Shown here piece by piece: positions 35,108-45,850 of a stretch of DNA of 64,000 nt; positions within the stretch are counted from its first letter, which is position 1, and each line of letters starts with the position of its first letter. The DNA comes from Timema cristinae. Lineage: Eukaryota; Arthropoda; Insecta; Phasmatodea; Timematidae. The notes under the pieces are model-generated. The model made no database searches. It saw only the letters and a list, made by a program, of their open reading frames with translations, and was not told the origin of the DNA. The stretch spans positions 40,065,429-40,129,428 of the forward strand of contig JBCFYV010000012.1 of assembly GCA_039000515.1 (NCBI GenBank). Direction: 5' to 3'. Position numbers and translations under genes: made by a program.

Positions 35108-36289
35108 ATAAGTATCATAAAATAATCTACGAGTCCTTATGACTTAGAAAGCTGTTTTGTTGTTAATAAATAGGCAATGTCTATTTGCCCCTTTTTAACT
35201 TTTCTGTATTTAGTCAGAAAAGATTCTCTTTTATGTTGACAGTATGCAGAGTTGACAGTCGATCAACTTTAAGTCTTGTTTACTCCTAAAGTTAAAGGTT
35301 AATCTTATTGTTTAAATATTGTGTCCTCCAGAATAAGGGACAAGTCTTATAATTACTAGTTTCATATATTGTATATTAGTCAGTGAGACTATGTTGCTCT
35401 GTATATATGTTATACAGTCTTCACGTTACGAGCCTTGGGCTTGTAATGCAGTGATGTCTTAGTTAGAGACTTGCAAAACATCCACAAGTTCCTCTTATCT
35501 GTTTTGAATCAAAATTTGTCATGACACCTTGTACGTCGTGAGCATCAGTTCTATTTATGGATGGCTACCCCCAGGTTGTCAGTATTTGTTTTCCTTATTA
35601 CAATTCACTTAATACAAACCAGTATGTTGGGTTGGTCAGGTAGTCACGCTTCCCGTGCGGTATTAGTTTCGGTGCGCAACCCAGGGAACTGCACTAGAGA
35701 CATAATGGGGTCCACGCAAATAATACCTTTTACTTTTTGCCTTTCGATCGATTCGTATTGTTTGTTTTGTTCTTGATGCACTTGCTGTTAGAATTTTATG
35801 TACTATTGGATGCCCTGGTAGTACCAAAGGGGAATGTGACCAGCCATAGTATTTTTGTTGACACCTGTTTCTTAGCCATCAACTGCTGTTATCAACAGCT
35901 TGTTATCCAAAATGTTTAACGGATAGTATTTTCAAGGCCCTATCAAGCAAAACTGATAAAAGTTCATGTACATCTTGTTCTACCATTTTATTACTAATTA
36001 TTTAATCGTTCTCCCTTTTTAGAAATACTTCTACCTGTGGCCTGGTGACTGCCCTGCCTTTGTAGCCACTGTCAATACTTCTATATTCTCAAGCGTAATT
36101 GTTTCAATCAAACCTCAAATGTATAACTTTCAATATAATTGTAAATCTTCATACCTTTAATATCTTTTATTGTTTAATAAATATATCTATTGTTTAATCT
36201 TTATTCTTTACTATTAAAATTATGTAAACCTTGTGTAAAGGCCTTACAAGATGTTAAATAAAATCCCTCCCACGGTTAGGTACGTGGTC
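35108..36289. other. Unassigned transcribed-like DNA
   Basis: Balanced composition with AATAAA-type sites near 36177 and 36257. It could be an old retroelement LTR or a 3' untranslated region, but no coding part, primer site or matching second copy was found. The 71-codon frame at 35561 has no recognised motif. Confidence 0.3.
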
Positions 36290-36450
36290 TGACGTCAATC
36301 TGATTTAGTCTGGTTTGATGATGACTGGGAGGTCAGGGCTCATTTCTTTATTGGAGTACTGAGGGTGTATTTTGCAAAAGGATTTTCCACTCTACTACCA
36401 CGTAAATGTGGATACATCTCTTAACTATAATATAATTCGTTAAATTTATT
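36290..36450 (+). repeat. SINE-B copy, truncated
   Basis: CTGGTTTGATGATGACTGGGA, GTACTGAGGGTGTATTTTGC and CCACTCTACTACCACGTAAA follow the SINE-B order. The tail is missing. Confidence 0.6.
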
Positions 36451-36734
36451 TGAGTATTTAACGCGCAGATTCTGACCCGAATGATTATATCAGCACACGT
36501 CAATTTCTTTGAGCGATAGCGAAAGGGCCTACCAATTATAATGGGCAAGGTATTTTCACAAAATTTCCCACACTACTTTATGTGCCATAATCGACATGGG
36601 ACCGACGGTTTTACTTCCCCTCTGAAGTAAGTTGTGCAACGGATTTTTACAGCTCAAGAAAAAGCCCCAGGAGTGTTTAACCCAACGAACATCGGGTTCT
36701 GAGACGAACACTTCACCCCAAACCAACGTGGTTG

Positions 36735-36816
36735 AATATTATACCGTTCTAATCCATGTTCTACAAGCGTAATTAATGTTTGCGTACAACCCAAACGCGT
36801 AGTAAGACGCGGTGGA
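36735..36816 (+). repeat. SINE-B/A tail fragment
   Basis: ACCGTTCTAATCCATG then GCGTACAACCCAAACGCG and TAGTAAGACGCGGTGG, the shared 3' tail without a head. Confidence 0.65.
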
Positions 36817-37101
36817 AAGTAAAGAAGAAATATCCATCCAGATTGGAAAAGGTCGGATACAATCAGTTCATTCTGATAGTTTGGGTATGAAAATAATTCT
36901 TCCATATAACTATCAATAGAAATGAATACTTCAATTATTAAAGTAATACAAGCACCACACTAAAATGTATTTACAGAGATTTTAATTTACATTTTATATT
37001 TCAAGTTTAACAATGGGTTTTGGTTATAAATTCATAATATATCGCCTATTAAAGCAGATATGAATTAATCCACACAAGCTAAATTTTTATTTTATTTATT
37101 T

Positions 37102-37331
37102 AACACGGCGTATTACTACCCATTCGGATCATACGCTTATGTACTAGTTATGCTAATGGATTAGAGACGAGAAAAGTTTAATTTATAGGAAGTGAACCCA
37201 CATTTGCGTGTAGGGAGAGTGAAAAAACATTTTATAAATCCACCCTCAATATACCCAACAGGAATTTGAATCCCGATCTACCCATAATCGACAGTCTAAT
37301 CTATTGCGAGTATAACGCCTTAAACTATCCA
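37102..37331 (-). repeat. SINE-B copy
   Basis: Inverse tail ACGGCGTATTACTACCCATTC, GGATTAGAGACGAGAAAAG, GCGTGTAGGGAGAGTGAAAA, TTTGAATCCCGATCTACCC and a decayed head. Confidence 0.75.
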
Positions 37332-38128
37332 GGAACAGAAGCAATTAAAGAATTAATTAATGGGGGACATTTTACTACCATGACTTGTTTGCAATAAGCC
37401 TAACTTCAGTCAAGTAGGGCTAGTTTATAGAACACCAATTTAGCAGGAAAAGAAATTAAACAATATTCTTACAATAATTATAGTACATAAATATATCTAC
37501 TTTGCCCAGTGTTCATTAAAATTACATATGTTTTATACATTAATATTAAAGATGTTGACTCTCAATTAAATGTACCACACACCCCGATATAAAATATCTT
37601 ATAGCCTATAATTTTATACACAGCACTATTTCTTGTCTAAAGCCTTGTTCCATTCGATCTTAAAAACCCGACTGACTGTTCATAGGACTGAACCACTGAC
37701 GCTCAACGACCATAACGTCATTTGGGCACAGAGCCATCTATTGGTGAGTACCGTGTACTTCAGCTATCACATCATGACGTTCACGGAACAAATGACATAA
37801 TGTAATTAATGCACAATATTCGCAGCAATAAGCGTCGATGAGATATCTTTGACACGTGAAAATTTATATCACAAATATATACTATTTGTCTAACATTAAT
37901 TAATAATGTAAGGGTTTCTTTTTCAAATAATTAACATGAAAAGTTTCTTAGTAGATTTTTATAATTTACTGTCTGTTTATTAATATATTATTTCGCTATA
38001 TATATATATATATATATAAACACACATTCATTCCAACCAATTCTTATATATTTTTATAGGTGATATACTGACGTCTTGGTGTGGCACAACAACATGTGGT
38101 CCTATCATGTTTTATAATATTGTAGTCA
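37332..38128. other. Non-coding DNA with (TA)n
   Basis: No gene recognised. A (TA)11 tract lies at 37997-38018. Confidence 0.5.
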
Positions 38129-38345
38129 TTCTACTTACCAACTATATTATTTAAATATCATATTTTGGAAATTGAAAAATGACACGTGGACACGGGAATC
38201 GAACCCGGGACCTTCGACTTAGTACGCCAATGCTCTTAACACTGAGCTATCCAGGACTCGTGCCATGCTCATGGTCATTCTTCACTCATAGCTTAAGGCA
38301 GAGTCTTTGATGGACGTGCGGAAGTCGTCAGCTTATAAATATGTG
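38129..38345 (-). repeat. SINE-C copy, left arm of a large inverted repeat
   Basis: On the minus strand: A box TAGCTCAGTGTTAAGAGCA, about 25 bp, then B box GGGTTCGATTCCC, then GTGTCATTTTTCAATTTC. This is a tRNA-like layout, but the acceptor stem does not pair well, so it is a SINE head and not a tRNA gene. The head is followed on its 5' side by a region pairing with 38512-38597. It is the mirror copy of 38512-38708. Confidence 0.75.
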
Positions 38346-38463
38346 ATTTCATAAGATCACAGCCATTAGATAACGCAGCCATCCACGACTCGGTAATTGG
38401 CATATGTTATTGCAGCCATTTGACCATTATATTATAATTGTACGGGAATGCGTATATATTAAT

Positions 38464-38759
38464 GAATCAGATAGCCGAAGCTATCATCCATGCATTTTAG
38501 TGAGGACATTATTTATAAGCTGACGACTTCCACACGTCCATCAAAGACTCTGCCTTAAACTATGAGTGAAGAGAGAAGAATGACCATAAGCATGGGACGA
38601 ATCCTGGATAGCTCAGTGATAAGTACATTGGCGTACTAAGCCCAAGGTACCGGGTTCGATTCACATGTTCAGGTGTCATTTTTCAATTTTAAGAATATGA
38701 TATATAGATGGTACTGTCCTCACTAAAATGCATGGATGATAGCTTCGGCTTTCTGATCC

Positions 38760-38761
<2 letters not shown>
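38464..38761 (+). mobile_element. SINE-C sequence inside 45-bp inverted termini
   Basis: The left terminus GAATCAGATAGCCGAAGC / TATCATCCATGCATTTTAG / TGAGGAC (38464-38507) is the inverse of 38716-38761 with few mismatches. Between them lie a spacer (38512-38597) and a SINE-C head (A box TAGCTCAGTGATAAGTACA, B box GGGTTCGATTCAC) at 38600-38673, then TGTCATTTTTCAATTTT. A long (TA)n follows at 38763. Confidence 0.75.

Positions 38762-38762
<1 letters not shown>

Positions 38763-38813
<51 letters not shown>
38763..38813 (+). repeat. (TA)n microsatellite, about 25 units
   Basis: Uninterrupted TA dinucleotides directly after the inverted terminus of the preceding element. Confidence 0.95.
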
Positions 38814-38817
<4 letters not shown>

Positions 38818-39156
38818 TAAGCTTAGCAGAAGTATTCGTTAGCTACCATTGGTAATTAACAATGCAATGGATTGCGTGGTCACTCTTGGCAGTGCTTTTC
38901 TTTGCTTCAAACAGGCAAAAAGAATCTCTTGATTTTATTTATTTCGACCTAGTTTTTTAAAAAATCCAAATATTAAAGTTCCTGCTTCTAGGTGCGCATG
39001 CTTGTGCACAGGGACTACTAATTTTTAAAATGTCAGCTCTCTGCTTGCTGTACAGCGCGCAACGCTCATGAAAGAAAGACAAACTCTTCATTTTATTACT
39101 ATAAAAAACTTAATCATCTAGTTATGTTGTAATCAAAAATGTTTGGAGCAATCAAC
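38814..39156. other. Non-coding DNA
   Basis: No features recognised. Confidence 0.5.
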
Positions 39157-39436
39157 AGGTCCTTCTCGGTAGGTGACCTGGTGGTATAGGGGTAAGGTGT
39201 CAGACTTCTGTGCTGGCGGCCGGGGTTCAATCCTCGGTCCCGGCACAGATTTATCTGATTTCCAAACCCTTCCTTCACCTCTGACAAGATATCTCGTTAA
39301 TGTGGGTAATGCCAGGCCTCCACCGTGGTTCGGATTCCACGTTAAACTGTAGGTCCTTCATTTCATCTCACAATCACCCTACCATTACACATTAGCGTAA
39401 GTGCGTATAACCCGAACGGGTAGTAAGACGCGGTGC

Positions 39437-39468
<32 letters not shown>

Positions 39469-39477
39469 GGTCCTTCT
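39157..39477 (+). mobile_element. SINE-A, full length with 10-bp target-site duplication
   Basis: AGGTCCTTCT occurs at 39157-39166 and again at 39468-39477, a perfect target-site duplication. Inside: a tRNA-like head with A box TGGTATAGGGGTAAGG and B box GGGTTCAATCCTC, a body with CAGGCCTCCACCGTGGTTCG, and the tail GCGTATAACCCGAACGGG then TAGTAAGACGCGGTGCT. It ends in (AAT)n at 39437-39467. The tail matches that of SINE-B. The intact duplication suggests a fairly recent insertion by a LINE's reverse transcription machinery. Confidence 0.9.
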
Positions 39478-40867
39478 AAATTGTCACCAGACTATGTATT
39501 CCTATGAGGAATGACTTTTACGCGACTCCGTATTGCATGAAAAAATCATAATTTATGAGTCACTATCTTCATTGCACCTCATCCATTTCTAATCCAGGAT
39601 ATCCACATTTAATTAAATAATATTAACTATCGATTATAAATAAAGAATTTTAGAAGAAAACGTACTTGCATCTGTGTGAAGGAAAAATAAGACATCATTG
39701 ACGATACATCCTGCATTACACTGAACCGTCCTAATGGGGTGGAGGCTCAAACTACAAGAAAGGTACATACAAAAAAGGGGGGACATCAGGAGTGAATGCA
39801 AGGAGTTCTGTCTTTTCAAGGTTTAAAGACAACATTCAAATCATCAGATCTCGCAACTCCCACCTGTCGCAGAGTAAAACATATGGATAGTCCATCTCAA
39901 GAGAAGGTAAAGAATATATACTGCCCCTCATGTTCACCATATTAGAAAACTTACTTAAATATACTCTCGTATACCTAGGGTATGGTGGGAAAATCTTATA
40001 TTATAAATCACGTCAAGAAGATATTTGTAGAATATAGAATATCAAATTTATTTAAAAAGATTAAATATTGAACATCAAATATAGTTGTAATATATACAAT
40101 TGTATAATATTTATGGTTTTCACCAAAACGTCGTAAAAATGCTATAGTATTATCAGTAGATTTTAGAAAGTTCATAACAAACAAATAAATATTTACTCTA
40201 CTTTAGCGTTACAAAACTTTTATAGGCTTTGGTTCCCTTTTCTTTTTTTATAATGGCAGTCATAATGTTTGTGATGATTAAGATACGTTACAAGAGGAAG
40301 CTTACAATAATATGGTTTATATCTTAACAGTTAAATACCAAAGCTTATTTACACTTAATAACCTCCTAGAACTAAACATAAGAAAAATACCCTAATTTGG
40401 TATCCACAAATTTACTCCGAATAATTTATAACAATAAATAGTTACGAGTCTATAGCAAAGGTACAAAAGTTTTAATCCTAAGTTCAACCAACTCAATGTT
40501 CCCGCGAACATGCATTTAAATCTTTCTCACAGAAATATCGAGTTAAAAAACAAACATTCTATATTGATGAAAGAAAATCGATATCTCTCAAAAGTTAATA
40601 ATCGATTATTATCCAGCAAGGATTACGACTCGATTCGCATTGTGATACCAACGAGGTCACATTAAATTTACTATAATGCTCCATATTTTGAGATAAATTG
40701 AAATGACGTCAAAACTGAATTTAGAATAATTAATATTAATACAAAGCTAAGTTAGAGTTGCCAGAAAATAAATTAGATCTTACATTATAATATGAATGAA
40801 GCCGGAGCTTCTCCTACTCCTAGTACGGTTAAGGCCCAATTGTGTTGATAGTAGGCTCAGATGCCCG
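39478..40867. other. AT-rich non-coding DNA
   Basis: No gene recognised. The last 70 bp become GC-richer towards the candidate promoter below. Confidence 0.45.
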
Positions 40868-41158
40868 TATAAATACAATCTGCCACAGAGGGGGAAAAGA
40901 AGGGAGATATTGGGGGGGGAAAACATTTAGGATCGCCAGGGAACATATTGCGCATGCCTAAAACGAACTTCGGGGAAGTTCGTGGCCGGTCGGGAATCTT
41001 CACGATGTGGATATCCGCATTGCGTCAGTCAGTCCACTTTACGGGCGTCGCCGATTTGCGCCCCATTCTTCAAGTTAATATTAGTTTTGTTGCGGTCCCG
41101 CGAAGTTACGTCCGACTTGTGTCTATCTTGCATGGAGCCTCGGCAGCGGGCAAACTGG
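40868..41158 (+). promoter_or_regulatory. CpG-rich candidate promoter and first exon
   Basis: TATAAATA at 40868-40875 lies in a CpG-rich island (about 40795-41260) that stands out from its AT-rich neighbours. A perfect dyad CGAACTTCggggaagttcg-type hairpin follows at 40964-40982. A consensus splice donor CTGG|GTAAGT lies at 41158/41159, so a transcript starting about 30 bp after the TATA box would have a first exon of about 260 bp. A frame from ATG 40954 stays open across the donor but matches no family I recognise. The downstream exons are not identifiable, so this is a hypothesis. Confidence 0.3.
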
Positions 41159-41321
41159 GTAAGTCAGCGCCTTGTTGTTGTTTATAGTCTATGGTACGCC
41201 ATCCGATGCTACAACACCCTGCTGGTATCCAAACCCCAACCTCGCCGACCCCGGTAAATCAGGCACAATTAGCTTGACGTTTGGTTCTTATGATTCCTGA
41301 TAGTTTATTTTTTTCTAACAA

Positions 41322-41526
41322 CCCTCTTCAGTGGTCGAATGGTCTAAGACATTACTCTCACAACAGACCAGATTGCTAATATTAGAAAGATCAAGGTTTG
41401 AATCCTGTTCTGCTATAGTGAGTGTGATTATTCCTAAATATGTTTATCCTATACCTCCATGAAATACTTTTACACCCAATTTAAATGTAACATCTATCAT
41501 TCCTAACATAATTAGCATAACTAGTT
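41322..41526 (+). repeat. SINE-B copy
   Basis: Head CAGTGGTCGAATGGTCTAAG, B box AGGTTTGAATCCTG, body with CATTCCTAACATAATTAGC. The tail is lost. Confidence 0.7.
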
Positions 41527-42347
41527 TACATTCGTTTAGCTTGAATTGGTTGTAAGAAGCGGCGACCAAAAAAGTTTGTCAACCCAAGGTAAGGTTGGTT
41601 GGCACACGGAGCAGCACTCAGACTCTAGTGAACTCCAAATCATTCATATTTCTACCTTTTGCCCCAGGCGAGTACTAAATAACATAAACCAAACCAGTAT
41701 TCAGGAGAGCTGGGGTGGATTTATATCTGGGGCAACCTTTAGCACAAAATAATTAACTTAATTTTTGTACTTTATTAATTTTTTAATTAATATATATACA
41801 GTACGTAAAAAACAACATAAAAGTTTCTTTATATTATCAAGCTACATATTAATTTATCCTTACATTACTCACCATCTTTAAAACAAATCAAGTCATGAAA
41901 AATAAAACACGAACGGAAATATTGCCTTTTATGTGTGCTTGTTTTGACTACGGCAGTGTTTGATACGCTAAAGAGAGATGTTTGGGTGTTTAGGGGCCTA
42001 AGGCTAACCGCCCCAATTGCTCCCTTCACTCCCACAGGGTAGCCCTTGAGATTCAATTTAATAAAATATGTTCAGTGAGTTCGAGTAGCTTTCAAAGACA
42101 GTACGCCTTAGTAATTTTACTCATAGCATGGTCGATTTTTATAAGGATAATCTAACATACATGTCTTAGCCAAATAATTATATAAAATTAGTAAATAACC
42201 GAACTCACAATGAAACATGTAAGCAGGTCATGACTTAGGTGTTCAAAATATTGAATACATTTCTATTTTTTTAAGAGGGTGTATGACATTGATGCAGATA
42301 ATCTAGTAATTTTTTTTAGATATTTTTAAAAGTTAGCTTTGCTTAGA
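41527..42347. other. AT-rich non-coding DNA
   Basis: No features recognised. Confidence 0.5.
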
Positions 42348-42450
42348 ACCACGTCATACTACCCGTTTGGGCTATACTCTTATGCACTAATTAAATTAAT
42401 GTGTTAGGGACTAGGAAGGGTTAATTTAGACTAAGTGCACCCCATTTTCG

Positions 42451-42485
<35 letters not shown>

Positions 42486-42592
42486 CAAAACCACCTTTAG
42501 TGCACCCGACCGTGATTGAACCCCAATCTACTCATCTTTTGTAGTATAATCTAACATGAGAGAATTGCGTTAGACCATGTGGCAACAACGAG
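42348..42592 (-). repeat. SINE-B copy with internal (AG)n
   Basis: Inverse tail ACCACGTCATACTACCC, TGTTAGGGACTAGGAAGGG, then (AG)n at 42453-42482 where other copies have GGAGGGAGAGTG. It continues ATTGAACCCCAATCTACTC and GCGTTAGACCATGTGGC. Confidence 0.8.
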
Positions 42593-42599
42593 GAGATTG

Positions 42600-42800
42600 A
42601 TTAGTTTCTTACTCTTGACGGGCATCAGTCTCACCTAGTCTGGCTTGCCGTAGATGGAGAAGTAGAAGTTCAAATCAAGGCTAAGTGTAATAATTATATT
42701 TCTTAAATCTTTTTCTCACCATCCCTCTAGACAAATGTGAGTACATTTCCTCATTTGTTTGATTTCCTCATTTCAGACTAATAATTGATAGTATGAGGGT
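42600..42800 (+). repeat. SINE-B copy, head-to-head with the previous one
   Basis: CTCACCTAGTCTGGCTTGCC, GAAGTTCAAATCAAGGC (B-box region), TTTCTTAAATCTTTTTCTCACC and GACAAATGTGAGTACATTTCC. It starts about 10-20 bp after the inverted copy ends. Confidence 0.6.
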
Positions 42801-43019
42801 ATTTTGAACAAATAGTAAAATGCGACGCATACACAAATATTATTTACATATTAATGCACTCTTTAAAACAAAACAAAATATGTATTTCAATTTTGAATTT
42901 GTATAATAGTTTCAAATCATTAATATTTTATTTAGTGATCTATAAATTAAAATAAATCAACAAATAAAATAAGTACTCAGCTCAAGTTGAAAATGTATTC
43001 TTAATTTCTTGCTATCTTA

Positions 43020-43588
43020 CAGTAGAAAAAGTATTGTGATCGTAGAAAAATTATATTGATCGTCCAAAAAAATCGAACTCAAGATTTTGATGTTTCTCTG
43101 CGTTTCATTACCCCCAAATCAGAAAAAGTGGTTTTTGAATTTCCATCTGTCAGTCTGTCTGTCTGCATCTCAGAATAGAGCCTAAACTATTTTACAGTTC
43201 GGACTAGGGCTTGGTATCTGGGGTTTTCATAGGGTTGCACTGATGGGTTTTTTGGAATTGGATATCTAACCCTAAAATTAAGCGTAGTGTATTTAAGGGC
43301 AAAAAGAGAAAAAGTAGATTTTCTCATAATCAGCTCCGACGATTTTGATTAAATTTCATTTCTAAACATTTATAATATATCAAAAGAAAATGGATAATCT
43401 CAAAATTTTGGTAAAATTACTTTAAGGGCTCTGGTCTGTTGCGTAAATTCTAAATTATTATCATATCTTCAAAACAATTTGAGATAGGAAATTAATTATC
43501 ATCACAAATATGTAGATATATTTATAATACAAATATTTTATTCCAATCATATTTTTATAAAATCAATCAATAACTTTCAAGCTATACG

Positions 43589-43650
<62 letters not shown>

Positions 43651-44120
43651 CGTATAGCTTGAAAGATATATATATATATATATAAACTTTTCTAATTAGG
43701 ACCTTAAACATTTTTTAACCTTAATATTGATGAATGTGCGTCTCATGACCCTTCGAACTCTAAAAAGGGATTTTTGCAATGCCGTCTGTCTGTGTGTCTG
43801 TTTAAACTTAAAACTAAGAGTAGTTTAATAAAGAGTGAGAAGAGAAAAAAATCAAATATCTCAAAATCAGCTCTAGCGATTTTGATTAAAATTCGTATCT
43901 AAGCGTTGATTAAGATTATAAATAAACTGACTATTTTCATTTTCTCGTGAAAATGACTTTTAGGGTACTTTACGGAAGCAAAACTGCCAAACCTCCGCAA
44001 CTATTTGAGATATTAAATAACTTGTCATTGAAAAATTGTAGTACTATTAAAAATAAAAAACTTTTATATAAAAATATATTTTTATAAATCCAACAGTTTC
44101 TTAGATTTTGGCAGATACAT
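43020..44120 (+). repeat. Family R dispersed repeat, copy 3, two partial units
   Basis: Unit 1: AAGTATTGTGATCGTAG, CTGTCAGTCTGTCTGTCTGC, GACTAGGGCTTGG, TCAGCTCCGACGATTTTGATT, then the palindrome at 43574. Unit 2: CCGTCTGTCTGTGTGTCTG (43782), TCAGCTCTAGCGATTTTGATT (43868). The second unit lacks the first part. Confidence 0.6.
43574..43665. repeat. Perfect 92-bp palindrome around (TA)27
   Basis: CTTTCAAGCTATACGCAAA at 43574-43592 is exactly inverse to TTTGCGTATAGCTTGAAAG at 43647-43665. The 54 bp between are pure TA, so the whole 92 bp is self-complementary. A second short (TA)n follows at 43666-43683. Confidence 0.95.
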
Positions 44121-44439
44121 TAATACAATTTTGTGATCTTTGTTGTAAAGAGATACTACTTAAAACTTAATCTGATAATTCTCCAATACCACAGATTAAT
44201 TAAATATAAGTAGTATTACAAAAAGTTTATGTTATTTTTTTCTTAATCTTCTTAGGAGGAATATTTACTATCTTACTATGAGACGGTCTTGAATGGATGA
44301 TACCAGCCCAAGAAAAGTGTTTTGAATTTGACGATAAGGTATGTTAGTATCTCACACACAAATGCTAAATAACTTCACAATATATGGACATTAACTTTAG
44401 TACTGATAGAAACGTGCAATTAATTAAATTTAGTTGAAA

Positions 44440-44520
44440 AATTACACACAAACACTCGAATTGACCCAATGACCTTGTCTTAGTACACCAATGTCTTACC
44501 ACTGAGATATCCAGTACAAC
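44440..44520 (-). repeat. SINE-C copy (diverged)
   Basis: On the minus strand TATCTCAGTGGTAAGACAT (A box), TGTACTAAGACAAGG, GGGTCAATTCGAGTG (B box), GTGTAATTTTTCAAC, collinear with 38.2 and 38.6 kb. Confidence 0.65.
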
Positions 44521-44584
44521 TTAACCAATTAAAGCATAAAGCCAACCCATGGCTGTGTTTCAATTATACGATCAAATTTCAAAG

Positions 44585-44710
44585 TAAGGGCCTATTTTCC
44601 AGCTAGCGAAGATACTATATCTACTTGTACGTATTCATACGTAAAATCATGTGATTTGTAGCTTCCTCTTTTGTAGGGATACTATCAATACAGTACCTAT
44701 AAAATAATAT
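44585..44710 (+). repeat. Family T dispersed repeat, copy 2
   Basis: ATATCTACTTGTACGTATTC, AATCATGTGATTTGTAGC, TATCAATACAGTACC and TATAAAATAAT match the 31.24-kb copy and, inverted, the 48.72-kb copy. Confidence 0.45.
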
Positions 44711-44723
44711 AAATTATTTATTC

Positions 44724-45032
44724 TTACTCTACCAGTCAATACCCTGAACACGGTTATAGATTCGTACATTCGCGCTGCATGTCCTTCCCATCTTAACCTG
44801 CAAGACTTGATTATCCTAACAATATCGTGTGATGAGAACAGGGTATGTCACTTATCTTATGTAACCTCCTACACTTCCCAATATCCTCTTCTCTCTTTGG
44901 ACCAAGTATCTTTCCAAGCGCCTTGTTTTCGAACACCTTAAATAATTTATTCTCGTCATGTAAGGCAAGAGACCACGTTTCACACCCATAGAGAACAACT
45001 TGTAAAATTATTGCTTTGTATATTATGAGTTA
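44724..45032 (-). pseudogene. C-terminal fragment of a second LINE (different clade)
   Basis: Minus-strand frames read VVLYGCETWSLALHDENKLF, KVFENKALGKILGPKREED and, after a frame change, GKCRRLHKI and WEGHAARMYESITVFRVLTG. YGCETW, FENK.L and GH.ARM belong to the region after the RT palm in a LINE type abundant in insects (from memory). No upstream RT motifs remain. It is 5'-truncated and frameshifted. Confidence 0.8.
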
Positions 45033-45654
45033 CACATTACTTGAAACCAGGTGAGTTGTCAACAATAAGAAAAAACCTTAGTAAGGGAATATTATGCGAT
45101 AGTTCAGTGTTAGAGCGTTGATGGAAAAAGGCTAAAGTTCTAGGCTAGATTCTAGAATTAATTGTAGTTTTAGAAGAAATATAATTTAATTATTTTAGTT
45201 ATTTATTACTTGATAGAGAACCAACATCCCCTAGACCCGGTAGCCTTCTTTAATTATAGGGTAGGGAAAGATTGATTATTTCAACAAAATATAAAGCAAT
45301 TCTATCTTAATTAATTAAAGTGTCTTTACTTCATTATAAACTTTCACTTTGTGTAAATTTGTATAACATTCCATTTCATGAAACGTTTTATTTTTAATTG
45401 TAAATCTATTTCTTTATTTAAGTAGCTAGGAAAATAAAGAAAAATATAAGTAATGCTTTAGCCAAGCTATAATACCGGAAATACTGTTATATGTTTTTTA
45501 AACGGTACGGAACTCCGCAAGGACTTCCTCGGTCTATTGTTTATAATTAGTTTTATTAAAATATTAATATAAAGAATATAAAAACAGTAACACAAATTAA
45601 TTTAGCTAATACTATTTAGTGTCATTTAAATAGTACATCTTCTGCAACAGCATA
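45033..45654. other. AT-rich non-coding DNA
   Basis: A faint tRNA-like patch at 45100-45160 (GATAGTTCAGTGTTAGAGCG) may be an eroded SINE-C head. Nothing else. Confidence 0.4.
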
Positions 45655-45850
45655 AATGTGTACCTAATTTTGTTCTGGTTTGTCGGTGGTGTTAGGGGCA
45701 TATCGGGGCCTAAACAAATGGAAAGTTTTCATTTTCCTAAAGGATTTCCCACTCTCCGCTCACGCATTTGAGAATACATTTTCTCTGAATTATACCATCC
45801 TACTCCTTACATCATTATCGTATAGCCCGGATGGTACTATGATGCAGTGA
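45655..45850 (+). repeat. SINE-B copy (diverged head)
   Basis: TTCCTAAAGGATTTCCCACTC, CGCTCACGCATTTGAGAATAC, CATCCTACTCCTTACATC and tail TCGTATAGCCCGGATGG. Confidence 0.65.

Noticed and set aside
34600..36280. Complete LTR retrotransposon or solo LTR
   Set aside because: No second LTR, primer-binding site, polypurine tract or gag/pol frame was found; the segment was left unassigned.
38188..38258. Functional tRNA gene on the minus strand
   Set aside because: A and B boxes are present but the acceptor stem does not pair, the family is multicopy with the same non-tRNA tail, and there is a mirror copy at 38.6 kb. It is a SINE head.
39173..39246. Functional tRNA gene on the plus strand
   Set aside because: The tRNA-like head continues into the SINE-A body and tail and is enclosed by a target-site duplication.
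40964..40982. Heat-shock element at CGAACTTCggg
   Set aside because: The spacing between GAA and TTC units is one base, not two, and the site is downstream of the TATA box.
40954..41187. Complete small protein gene starting in the CpG island
   Set aside because: The frame crosses a strong splice donor, an alternative frame is equally open, and no family resemblance was recognised. It was kept only as a promoter or first-exon hypothesis.
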